In this document: one piece after another, positions 11,008 through 20,484 of the stretch | Numbering within the stretch: the stretch's first letter is position 1 | Layout: every line of letters starts with the position of its first letter | NCBI GenBank assembly: GCA_018398765.1 | Contig: JAHBMJ010000019.1 | Coordinates: 1 to 27,193 of the forward strand | Direction: 5' to 3' | Source: Chromera velia | Taxonomy: Eukaryota > Sar > Chromeraceae | Length of the DNA: 27,193 nucleotides | The notes under the pieces: model-generated | Databases searched by the model: none | The model's input: the letters and a program-made list of their open reading frames with translations, nothing else | What the model was told of the DNA's origin: nothing | Translations under genes and position numbers: made by a program

Positions 11008-12776
11008 ATATACCAACACAAAAGGAAGAAAGCACTTCAATCGAGGTATTGAAATTAAATTAAGCACTTTGAACAATTCTGCGACATCCATAGGATAGAG
11101 CACTTTTGTAGTCAGAAACGCGCATCCGATCCAGCAAGGCTAGCGTGGAGCAGGAACTCTGTCCCTCACCCTCGTCTCTTGTCATGTCGTGCTGGCTGTC
11201 TACCTGCTTACCTGCGTATATGTCTGTCTGCCTGCACCCACCCGTCTGTCTGCCTTGTCTAGCCTTCTGAATGCCTTCCTGCCTGACTCTCTGAAGACAG
11301 GAGCTCGCAATCCACCGCCTCACTCACTCACACACCATCCTCATCATGAATGATCCAAGATGACCCAGAAAAAAAGAAGGCAGACGCGCATGCACACAAG
11401 TCGCAATATTTCTGCGTCACCCCCCACTCGTTGATTGAAATTGAAAACTGACGGAGAGGTGTCCAGAGTCAAACTGAAGGAGTTGGCCAGCCCCTGCCCC
11501 TGACACTGCTGTGATGCCTTTGAGTTCCCCCCTCCTTCCGCTCTTTGTTGCTCTTGAGAGCAAGGTGCTCGGGTCCGTGTCGGGGCTGTTGGGGGCAGAC
11601 GATCTCTTTCTGTCTCCCTCAAAAGGCTGGGGTCTCCCCTGTCCATCTCGTGTCTCTCCTGCGTCTCACTCAGCAGGGAGATCGACGAGGAAGACCGTTG
11701 GCCCAACCCGAACCTGACCAGCGGGGTCGCGTGGTCCTTCGCTGAGGGAAGAGACGGCAACGAGGCGGCCGTGTCTCCTCTGCGCAGCAAGCCGGTTGCG
11801 CCTGCAGCACCATGGGAAGGGGCTTCCGTCAAAGGAAGGGGTGCGGTTGCTGTTCGGTTGAGCCGCAGTCGTCTGGTTTCTCTTTCTCTTTCCCCGGTCG
11901 TCTCTGTCTGTTTGTTCTCCCTGCTCGCAGCATTCCGATTCGTCTCTCCAAACGCTCTCTTCTCCCCTCCACCAGAGGAGGAAGAAGGCGAAAGGGGTTC
12001 CATCGGAGACACAGTCACCAGCCTTTTCCTCCGGAATTTCCAGAGGGCCCGCGCCATCGCTTTCGCAAGTCTGCATGGAGGCAGGCAGAGCAAAACAAAA
12101 AAGAAAGAAAAGAAAGGCAGAAAGAAACAAACAAATAAAAAACAGAGACCCGCTCTTTCCGGATTTCTGAACACAGACAGGCAGGCAGACACGCTAGCGG
12201 GCTCAGAACGCACCGAACGTTGTGGGAAAGGCAAAACACCCATGCAGAAAGAAAGAAAGAAAGAAAGAAAGAAAAGAAAGAAAGAAAGAAAAGAAAGAAA
12301 GAAAGAAAGAAAGAAAGAAAACTTGAGAGAGAGCCTCACCCACCCAAAGAAAGCAAACACAAACTCCCATCATGCATGCATCCGTGCATGACCAAACTAA
12401 ACTCTACAGCTCCGCACCCTCCAACCCACCCCATGCAGCGGCAAGCCCCAACCAACCAACCAACGAGCGAACCCACACTTCTAAAACTCCTACCCACCTC
12501 AGCTTCTCGACTTCCTGCAAAGCTCCACGTGAGCTGGCCACCTGCATTCAGTCGATGCCACGACGTAGATGGATGAGCGCTCACAGACAGGACAGGACAG
12601 GATGCGTTGGGTGGGTGAGTAAGTGAGTGAGTATGTGCGTGAGTGATTAAGTACATGAACTCAACAGCCACTCGCTCTGTCAAACGATCTGTCGGGTCAT
12701 CCATTTAATTGACCTCTTTCTGTTCAACGCCTTTATTTCTGTGCTGTCATGGCAGGCTCGTCAGGAGAATGCGACA

Positions 12777-12807
<31 letters not shown>

Positions 12808-15605
12808 TAGACAGACTATATGTTTCTTCTTCTTCTCCCTCCTGACAGGCAGACAGACAGACAGATAGACAGACAGACAGGCAGACAGACAGACTATATG
12901 TTTCTTCTTCTTCTCCCTCCTTTTCTTCATGAACACAACAGACAAAAAGAAAGAAAGAACAAAGACAAAAGAACAGCACCAACAATCAAACAACGTGGGC
13001 AGGGGGCCCGAAAGGTGAGAGTTAAGCGCCCCTTGCAGACAGACAGACAGATAGACAGACAGACTATATGTTTCTTCTTCTCCCTTCTTTTCTTCATGAA
13101 CAGACAGACAGATAGACAGACAGACAGGCAGACAGACACACAGACAGACAGACAAACAGACAGACTATATGTTTCTTCTTCTCCCTTCTTTTCTTCATGT
13201 ACATAACAGACAGACAAGACAGAGGAGAGGAAAACCTGCTCCCTCATTCCCCGTCTACTTGGAACGACCCATGCTCGCATCTTCACATGGTCGTAGACAC
13301 CGGAGCTTTCGCTTTCCCCTGCCCATCCCCCCCACCTCCCCCAACAAAAGGAGGGAGGGAGAGAGAGACAGGCGAACCAACACACCTACCCACCTACCTT
13401 CAGTGCCGAGTCCACGAGGACTGCAGTGATCAAGTTGATGATTGCGTACGCCGACAACGCGATGAAGGGACCGAAAATTGCCCATGCCCATGGATAGGCG
13501 GTCACGATCGGGGACACCTGTTTGTTTGTTGGAACAGAAGAGAAGAGAAGAAATGGTACGCACATTCAAAAGGGATCAAAATACACAGAGAAACAAACCA
13601 ACAACAAACACCTCGCCTGCCTGCCTGCCTACATGGGGGAGCTAGGGGCTCTATGCCCTCCCTCGGCGGTTCCGTTCGAAGTCCGAAGTGTCAGTCAAGA
13701 CACTGGCGGCGGACAAATGGGCCCGGCCTCGGCACACGAAAAAACGACAAAGGCACTGCCGTATGTGCCCACGAAAAAGGAAAGGGACAGAAAATCAAAA
13801 GGCCACGACAGTCATGCAGAGCTGCCCTCTGCGAGACAAACACTCTTCAAGAAACTCCAGAGAGAGAGGGAAAGCAGGAACCCAGGAAAGAATGAAGGAA
13901 GAAAGAAAAACTAGAAAGAAAAAAAAGAAAGAGACCAACCAACAGACAGACAGACAGACAGACGGACGGACAGACTATATGTTTCTTCTTCTTCTTCATG
14001 AAGACAACAGACAAAAAGACAGATAGACAGACAGACAGACGGACGGACAGACAGACCCCCCGAAACGCCCCTCATCAGACTGATGATATGACTTCACACC
14101 AGAGAGATAGAAAGAAAGAGAGAAAGAAAAGAATCAATACCAACCAACCGTCTCGGGCCAATTTTCCAAAGTCGCCAGTTGCAGAAAAGTCACAAATGAC
14201 CTCTGAAGTCCAAAGAACGCATGGCAAGCCCTGCACTGCCGCAGCCTGTCAAGACTCAGCCAGTTGGCTTCCTGAAGGGCATCTGTAGGATCTCCCCCTC
14301 CCATCCCGTGTCCCATGGGCCCCCCGCCCCCGTCCCCCCCCACACCAAACCCCCCCCCTCCGATTCCCTCCATGTCAAGAGCCTCAATGATTTCCTCGCA
14401 TCCCAAGGGGACCAGCGGACCGTCACTGCCCAGAGGGACGTCCTGGAAGTAACAGTCACACCCGATTGTTGGCCCACAGGTGAACCCCGCGGCCTCCCAC
14501 TCAGGTCCCGCTTCCTGATTTGCCGCATCAGGAAATTTAGATCCCATCGCCATCAGAGTGGTCGTGAAGATCGCGAACGCTGCGCAGAGAAGAAACAAAA
14601 GGAGGGACCCCCAAACGAGGACCATAATCGAATTCCCGAAAGCGCTTACAAGAACCCACAGCTCCCTCAAAGAAGGCCTCCACCCCACAAACACTAAGAC
14701 TCGAGTCAAACGGATAAAACGGAAGATGGGAATCTTCCGTGCAATCGAGCTGTACATCTGAGCATCGACCGAGCCGAATGTATCCTCCCGAGTGAAAACG
14801 CCAGCCATCGCGGAGATCCACACCCCCACAGAGATGTACGCGATGAGGAGGTCGTAAAGGTTGTACGGCAGTTGAAAGAACTCCCTTCGCAAAACGATCC
14901 CCTTTACGGTCACCTCCAAGAAGAACAAAAACATGTAACCTGAATGGCACCATCGCAAAAGAAAGGAGGGAAGAAATAAATAAATAAAGAAAGAAAGAAA
15001 GAAAGGAAGGAAGGAAAGAAAGAAAGAAAAAAAGAAAAGAAAGAAAGAAAGAAAGTAAGTAAAAAAGTAAGTAAGAACTAAAGAAAACAGCAGGGAGGAT
15101 TGCAAGGCAGGGGACAGACTCTCTCTGAATCAACTACGGTCAGGCACCTACCGAAAGAATACACCAACAGACTGCTTGACTGCTTGACTGACTGACTGCC
15201 TGCTTGACTGACTGACTGACAGACTGCCTGCTTGACTGCTTGACTGGCTGACTGACATATTTGGAAGACTTGGAGGAATTGCTGCATTGCGTTTGAGTAC
15301 GCATGCCCGGGTTCGCTTTGTGTTTGAGCCGACACGTCCCACACGATCAGCACGGAGTTCAGGATGGTCACCACCCACATCACATACTCAAACACATTGT
15401 CCTGCAATGCGGAGCATGCATGCATGCACCAAGCTCGTTAACGGCATGTGCACGTGCATAGATCCAGATTCAACATGCACGCATGCAAAGTGAGTGTCTT
15501 ATGCAGCCACACCGAACTTCGTCGTCCGTCCGTCCCCGCGTGTGCGTGAGTGTGCGTGTGAGTGAGTGAGTGAGTGAGTGAGTGAGTGAGTGTGTGTGTG
15601 TGCGT

Positions 15606-15657
<52 letters not shown>

Positions 15658-16611
15658 CTGCATGGCGTGCGTGAGGAAGAGAGAGAGAGAGAGAGAGAGA
15701 GAGTACGTTAGCGGGAGCACATGTACAAGTTCAGTTGAATGAAAAAACGGGAGTGTTTCCGAATTATGTCTCACAAGTTTCATCTGCATAAAGCGCCTCC
15801 CGCAGAAAGGCATGCATTTGCACGCGCAGACAGATCGACAGGCTCAGACGCAGCCGCGAGGCGAGAGAGAGCCCCGCCAGAACATGCAAGCGTATCAGGT
15901 GAGGTGGGCAGCGACCCTCCTCATGTATATCTTCATTAAAAGGACGGCTTCTTACACCCATACGCACCGCACTTAATTGTCGTATGTGCGGAACCCGGGT
16001 ACATGCACGTGGAAGGTCGCGGTCAAAGACGAACCTGTAAGACAGAAGCAGTCCTCTCCCAGCAGGAAGACGAGGCAGACCCGCCCGCTCCGTCCCCCTT
16101 CCTCCTTTTCTTGTTCTCATGAAAACGGGGGTTCAGTAGAAGAGATGCCACGTGCCTGCACGCACACGGACATGCACGCCAGTGAGGATCAGAATCGCAC
16201 GAGACATCAAGGCCAGGCTGGTATCAAAGCAAGGTCTGAACGAAGCGGCCGGGAGATGCATTGAACAGACCTGCTGAAGCCGACGTGTTTGTGTCTCTGC
16301 CTGTATGCAGAGGACTGAAACACACCGAGCGCACTGGCCGCAATGAGGGACGATACGGCCCTGCTTGGGTTCTGTATGGATGAATGGGAAGATGAGGACA
16401 GCCCACTGCTCCGTCGTCCATATAGAATGGAGGGTTTGCGTGTGCAGGGCTGGGTAGAGTCTCCAGCTTGTGCCTGTGACTTCTGCTGCCCATCCACAGT
16501 GACTGCGTGGTCCTCCGGGAGGGGGGGCAGAAAGGACTGGGATGGAGCGATGGGTTGCTGGGATTGAGATGACGGCGGAGCGTCTCGCTCCTCCTTCTCC
16601 GAGGACGGCAT
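7282..16611 (-). CDS. Single-domain six-TM voltage-gated cation channel, 12 exons (BacNav/CatSper/EukCat-like)
   Basis: Predicted pore-forming subunit of a voltage-gated Na+/Ca2+ channel in a membrane; a single 6-TM domain would act as a tetramer. Minus-strand exons in order: 16611-16271, 16034-15958, 15842-15775, 15401-15257, 14939-14149, 13517-13398, 12541-12498, 12070-11453, 10963-10297, 9313-9084, 8747-8657, 7935-7282. All junctions are GT-AG, every phase matches, and the sum is 3846 nt (1281 aa plus stop). S1 (residues 163-185), S2 (about 212-228) and S3 (about 236-256) are recognisable. S4 has Arg at 284, 287 and 290, then 298 and 302. S5 spans about 312-340. A pore helix and filter TLENW lie at 467-471, and S6 at 485-507 carries NLITAV. 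The segment after S6 is helical and basic. The three N-terminal exons and the acceptors of exons 10 and 12 are the least certain, because of exon-start duplications. No second 6-TM domain is visible. Family assignment is firm; subfamily is inference. Confidence 0.83.
7896..8051. mobile_element. TIR mini-element (66 bp) between 45-bp direct repeats, locus A
   Basis: A 66-bp AT-rich element (7941-8006) lies between two 45-bp direct repeats (7896-7940 and 8007-8051) that differ at about two positions. The element ends form an inverted repeat: GCATTTATTTT plus about 10 bases ending in AGAATT on the left, and the complement of GCATTTATTTTCGTACAGAA on the right. The duplicated 45 bp is the minus-strand 3' splice site plus the first 30-odd nt of channel exon 12. 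Reading the minus strand from the upstream copy (acceptor before 8046) runs into a stop inside the element, so the inner acceptor (before 7935) is taken as the functional one. Confidence 0.75.
8088..8332. repeat. CAGA and GAAA microsatellites in channel intron 11
   Basis: A (CAGA)n run lies at about 8088-8114 and a (GAAA)n run at about 8302-8332. Both are within the intron between channel exons 11 and 12. Their open frames (SVCLSVCLS, KERKKER types) are repeat artefacts. Confidence 0.8.
9267..9589. mobile_element. Two TIR mini-elements (84 bp each) between three 51-bp direct repeats, locus B
   Basis: Two 84-bp AT-rich elements (9319-9402 and 9454-9537) alternate with three near-identical copies of a 51-52 bp segment (9267-9318, 9403-9453, 9538-9589). 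The element arms are inverted repeats: TGCATTTATTTTCATACA...AGAATTC on the left against the complement of GAATTCTGTCTGAAAATAAACGCA on the right. The alternating segment is the minus-strand 3' splice site and the first 46 or so nt of channel exon 10. Both outer copies would cause termination: the outermost copy has TGG changed to TAG at exon codon 10, and the middle one runs into TAA in the element. The innermost acceptor (exon start 9313) is therefore the likely one in use. Confidence 0.78.
12246..12320. repeat. (GAAA)n microsatellite in channel intron 7
   Basis: A nearly uninterrupted GAAA tetranucleotide tract lies in the intron between channel exons 7 and 8. On the coding (minus) strand it is a TTTC pyrimidine tract upstream of the exon 8 acceptor at 12071-12073, though about 170 nt away. 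Confidence 0.9.
12777..13225. repeat. Composite CAGA / TATATGTTTCTTCTTCT repeat array
   Basis: Runs of (CAGA)n are interspersed with a conserved island reading ACTATATGTTTCTTCTTCT, usually followed by CCCTCC or CCCTTCTTTTCTTCATG. Islands are seen near 12817, 12893, 13063 and 13164, and a further copy lies near 13975 in the neighbouring intron. The array occupies channel intron 6 and separates exons 6 and 7. The islands are more conserved than the flanking microsatellite tracts. Confidence 0.82.
13944..14057. repeat. Second CAGA / TATATGTTTCTTCTTCT composite repeat
   Basis: The same composite repeat as in 12777-13225, here in channel intron 5: (CAGA)n with CGGA variants, then ACTATATGTTTCTTCTTCTTCATGAAGACAACAGAC-like sequence, then (CAGA)n again. 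Presence in two adjacent introns suggests spread by copying between introns or a mobile origin. Confidence 0.75.
14988..15075. repeat. GAAA/GTAA tetranucleotide tract in channel intron 4
   Basis: A GAAA tract degenerating to GTAA lies just upstream (in transcript sense) of the exon 5 acceptor at 14940-14942. On the coding strand it is a long TTTC pyrimidine-rich stretch that could serve as the polypyrimidine tract region for that acceptor. Confidence 0.85.
15541..15703. repeat. GAGT, GT and GA microsatellites in channel intron 3
   Basis: A (GAGT)n run, a long (GT)n run and a (GA)n run follow one another between channel exons 3 and 4. They read as CA/CT repeats on the transcribed strand. Confidence 0.9.
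15775..16611 (-). other. Channel gene N-terminal exons 1-3 (tentative)
   Basis: Exon 1 starts at ATG 16611 and encodes a Ser/Gln/Pro-rich, probably cytosolic and disordered N-terminus of about 113 residues. It ends at 16271 before gtctgt, leaving phase 2. Exon 2 (16034-15958) follows a good acceptor (pyrimidine tract then TTACAG) and restores frame. Exon 3 (15842-15775) ends at a strong GTGAGA donor in phase 0, as the S1 exon requires, but its acceptor (CTGAG, pyrimidine-rich upstream) is weak and was chosen mainly because it satisfies phase. Translation through exons 2-3 is basic and Cys-rich without a recognised domain. Alternatives include a different start or missed upstream exons: a further open frame at 16628-16837 is out of frame with ATG 16611. 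Confidence 0.45.
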
Positions 16612-17201
16612 TCACACACTCAGACAATCAAAGGAGACGCTCTCGATCGATCTTTTGGATTTGCCGGGTCCTTCGAATTCTGGCGGTCAGTTCTTCTTGC
16701 TCCAAATCTTTCGACCACTGACAGCTGAAGATACTCCGAAATACTGTACAAGAATCAGGGTACGCAGTGGAATTTGACGGCGTTCCAGAAAGAGAACTCA
16801 AAGACACAATGCACTTGCAAGTGCGGAAGATCTGCATGCTATAGCTATAGCTGTGGTATAGCTGTGGTCTCGGATCGTCGGGACCGGGCCGTGCAATGGC
16901 CGTGCATGTGGTCCCGTAAAGAGCGATTTTTGTGCAAGGGATGGATCATATACGCGCGGACTAATGCAATCAATTAAGTGCCCCCCTAGCCTGTCTTTCC
17001 GGGACCGTATAGAGGTATACAGAGTCACTCGCTTCGCTCGCTGCTCCAAAGGCCCACATTAATTCTTGGGCCGCGCGGGGGCTACTCGCTCCGCCCTCCG
17101 CCGGGGGCCATGCCAGTAACACTATCAATAAGTTCTTGGCTTCGTAGATTCGACTCTTCCATCATTGCAGGAAAATGAATCTGGAATGAAAACAGTTTTG
17201 A
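16612..17201. promoter_or_regulatory. Divergent intergenic region, probable bidirectional promoter
   Basis: About 590 bp separate the predicted start codons of the channel gene (minus) and the radical SAM gene (plus). The region contains an imperfect ATAGCT direct repeat near 16838-16866, a 7-bp stem CGGGACC/GGTCCCG (16879-16885 with 16910-16916) enclosing two copies of GGCCGTGCA, a further CGGGACC near 17000, the palindrome-like GTATAGAGGTATAC near 17007, and GC-rich sequence from about 17027 to 17110. A possible acceptor ATTGCAG at 17164-17170 could end a 5' UTR intron of the radical SAM gene. A short upstream ATG frame (ATG 17175, ending TGA 17187-17189) precedes the chosen start. Regulatory function is inferred from position only. 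Confidence 0.4.
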
Positions 17202-18690
17202 ATGATGAGTTTCGCTTCTTGGCTAGGATCTCTGTTGCAGGGCGCGTGGAGACGGGTTGCTGGTTTTGGTTCGTCTCTGTTGCACCCGTTTCTTTCCTTC
17301 GCTAGAAGGTGGCAACGGTCGCTGCTGACTACTGAGATTGCAGGCGAGGAGCAAGTAGAGACGGAGAGGGCAGGGGAGCACGTAAAAGGGCTGCCTGATT
17401 TGGAGAACGTTGTCTCCTCCTGCTGTGTCGCTTCCCCTCCCCCTGAAGTCTTTGAGGGTTCTCTGATTCCAGAAACTTTGAAGGGAATGGAGGAAGATGA
17501 AGAACTCAAAGGGACTCTTGCAGTGCTCAAGGAAAAGGGGCAGAAGCGGCTCACCCAGGAGGAAAATAAGAGGAGGAAGCGGGCGCTGGCTTCCCTTAAC
17601 CTGACCTCATTTTCTGCTTTCTGCTCCTCAAGGAATGTGACTCCCTTAGTACGCCGTCTCCCCGTCTCCACCCTTCAGGTCACTTCCACAGAGCAGCGCA
17701 AAGCACACAGACATCCTCTGACCGTCTCCTTTCTCAAAGGAACATGAAAAATGAGAAATCCAACCGGAAAGTGCCTGATCACCACAACATGCGCGCCCTC
17801 CCCTCGGTTTCCCCCTCTGCTCTGCGTTCGAGCACCGGCCAGGCTCGAATACAGGAGCGGCAAACTGCTCAAAGGAAATGTGTGCAAAGAGAATCACAGT
17901 GAGAAGGAAGCTCTTCCCATCGACTGAAAGTGAAAAGGTGCAGTGGGGACTGCGTTTCCTCAGAAGACACGTACGCACAGCTAGATCGGAGTAAGTTCGT
18001 CAACCGTGAGATCTTTGGTGAATTCTGTTCTCTTTCACGAATAATTAATTCTTGTAATGGTGCAGGTGAACATCGGCCTATATTGCAACCAGGCCTGCAC
18101 TCACTGTCACGTGGAGTCCTCCCCCCTGAGGAAAGACGAGAATATGGACGCGAAAACGGTTGACCGGGTCATTTTCCTCTTGCGCAACAGCCCGGAGGTT
18201 TCATGCCTGGACATCACTGGAGGGGCACCGGAGTTGAACGCGCACTTTCGGAGACTGGTGAGGGCAGCAAGGGAAATGGACAAGGAGGTGATTGACCGCT
18301 GTAACCTGACGGTGTTGTTCGAGGAGGGTCAGGCCGACTTGGCGGACTTCTTGGCTGATCTGGAGGTCACTGTTGTGGCCTCCCTCCCGTGCTACACCGA
18401 AGACAATGTGGACAAACAAAGAGGGAGAAAGGTTTTTGCACGGTCAGTCTGCGGAGGGAGCAGCTGTCGTGCGTGTGCTCCTCCTTATTCAGAAGTGGCG
18501 TTGCTTTGTGCGCTCACTATTTTAACGTGTACAAATGTAGTCAAGGATGCCGGAACGAGCCGGGAAAGAGAGGGGGGGAGGGAAAGAAGGAATGTGTGTG
18601 TGTGTGTGTGTGTGTGTGTGCCTGACTGTGTGTGACTGTGTGTATGCGCGCGCGCGCGTGTGTGTGTGTAGGCATGTGTATGTGTGTGCA

Positions 18691-18725
<35 letters not shown>

Positions 18726-18726
18726 A

Positions 18727-18788
<62 letters not shown>

Positions 18789-20449
18789 GAAATGTGGGAG
18801 TCAGTCACTGAGTAAGGAAGGATCCGAACGAGGCAGATAGGAAGGCGGTAAGGCCAACATAGATCGAGGCCAACATAGATCGATCAGACAGATGCACACG
18901 CACACGGAAGGAAGGAAAGACGAAAAGGCAGAGAAAAACCTCATGGCAGGATGCGGAATCTCCCTTCTTACCACTCCGTGAATGAATGAATGAATGAAAG
19001 AATGAAAGAATGAATGAATGAAAGAATGAATGAATGAATAAATGAATGAAACTACGGAAACAAACACATCATTGAGCAACAAGATGAGTGCTAAATAGCT
19101 TTTTGCCTTACCCCCGCCCTCACTCGCCCGCCCACCCCTTGCATATGCCTGTCTGTCGTCCGCCTGTCCGCCTGCCTGCCTGCCTGCAGGTCTATAGAGG
19201 CGCTGAAGATTCTGAACACGAAGGGATACGGCAGCGACCCAAAGCGGCCCCTGCATTTGGTGTACAACCCGGGGGGGGCCTTCCTCCCTCCCCCTCAGGT
19301 CTGTCTGTCTGCTATCTGAAGGACAGAAAAGAAAAGAAAGTGTCTGTCTGCTATCTGAAGGACAGAAAAGAAAAGAAAGTGTCTGTCTGCTATCTGAAGG
19401 ACAGAAAAGAAAAGAAAGTGTTTGTCTGCTATCTGAAGGACAGAAAAGAAAAGAAAGTGTTTGTCTGCTATCTGAAGGACAGAAAAGAAAAGAAAAAAAA
19501 AAGAAAAGAAAAGAAAGTGTCTGTCTGCTATCTGAAGGACAGAAAAGAAAAGAAAGTGTCTGTCTGCTATCTGAAGGACAGAAAAGAAAAGAAGGATCTT
19601 CGAAGGGGGATGGGGGGTGGGGGGCCTCGCTCTTTTTTTCCCCTCCCCGGCGGCATGGTGGGATAAAATTTGATCTGACTGATCGGTCTTTTTCTTTTCT
19701 CTTTTCTTCTTTCTGCTCATTTTGCCCCTCCTTCCTTCTTTCTGTGCTTTGGGCTTTTCCTCCTCTTTTGGGCTTTCTTTCATGCGAGATGAATGAACAA
19801 CCCCTCGATTAAATCAATGAACAAAACAAAACAAAACAGGACACCCTGGAGAAGAGGTACAAGAAGGAACTGCGGGAAAGCCACGGGATCGTGTTCAACC
19901 AGCTTTTTTGCATCACGAATATGCCAATCAAGCGGTTCCACGGTCAGCCTCTCTCTCCCTCTCCGAAAGAAAAAAGAGAAGCAAACGTGGAAACTGGAAA
20001 GTGGAAGGAAACAAGAGTCGAGCTAGTCGAGTCGAGTGAGTGAGAGAGAGAGAAAGAAAGAGAGAAAGAGAGCAGGACGTCTCTGGGCACTCGAGTGGGC
20101 GGTCGGTCGGTCCATTTTGAACTCCTTTTGAGAGAGATACATGTCCTCGATCAGCTGCACTTTCCCTGGTGACGTGGCATGGAATTCATTGACTCTCTCT
20201 CTCTTTCACTGGCTCTCTGTCTCTCTGTCTGTCTGAGTGCAAAAAGACTTTCTGGTCAAAGAAGGCAAACGCGGCCGGGTAGGGGTGGAGGGGTACATGC
20301 AGAAGCTGACGGAGGCGTTCAACCCCCAGGCTGCTGAGAACGTGATGTGCAGGTACCCATTTTTGTTTGTTTGTTTGTTTGTTTGTTTGTGCATGGGACG
20401 GGACTTGATTGGGCTGGTAAGAATCTGGATTGATCAACGTGCGTCTGTT

Positions 20450-20484
<35 letters not shown>

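Larger units (their letters stand above)
7282..12541 (-). other. Channel gene cytosolic C-terminal exons 7-12
   Basis: Exon 7 (12541-12498, 44 nt) and the start of exon 8 (12070-11453) encode a charged helix directly after S6 (VASSRGALQEVEKLR, then AKAMARALWKFRRKR). The rest of exon 8 and most of exon 9 (10963-10297) are Ser/Pro/Glu/Arg-rich and probably disordered. The end of exon 9, exon 10 (9313-9084) and exon 11 (8747-8657) form an acidic globular segment ending KILIDNVMRFRG, which resembles the short conserved segment after the acidic helical region in protist voltage-gated channels. Exon 12 (7935-7282) starts IDHLLNGIGSLLS, then becomes Gly/Glu/Arg-rich low complexity and ends DEEQS-stop at 7282-7284. 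The exon 8 donor was set at gtcagt (11452 downward), which gives the required phase 2. Confidence 0.65.
13398..15401 (-). other. Channel voltage-sensor and pore exons 4-6
   Basis: This is the diagnostic part of the channel gene. Exon 4 (15401-15257) begins DNVFEYVMWV and holds S1. Exon 5 (14939-14149) holds S2 to the selectivity filter in one 263-residue block. Exon 6 (13517-13398) holds the end of the pore loop and S6 and begins VSPIVTAYPW. The LENW filter core resembles LESW of bacterial sodium channels and the corresponding positions of four-domain CaV/NaV repeats. Between S5 and the pore helix sits an unusually long extracellular insertion (about residues 341-455) with a Gly/Met-rich run and several Cys (for example CGPTIGCDC and CRACH), a possible disulfide-bonded turret. 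Intron 5 (13518-14148) and intron 6 (12542-13397) carry the TATATG/CAGA composite repeat. Confidence 0.85.

Noticed and set aside
10536-11063. Plus-strand frames opposite channel exon 9
   Set aside because: Exon 9 on the minus strand has matching phases and splice sites; the plus frames run into the (AC)n tract.
11771-12391. 206-codon plus-strand frame opposite channel exon 8
   Set aside because: Its C-terminal half is the translated (GAAA)n tract and the minus frame is supported by exon phase.
791-14057. CAGA and GTCA arrays considered as CRISPR-like or telomere-like repeats
   Set aside because: They are simple tetranucleotide microsatellites without regular spacers or telomeric units, in a eukaryotic context.
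19295-19783. Minus-strand 162-codon frame over the 39-bp repeat
   Set aside because: Repeat artefact inside arsS intron 3.
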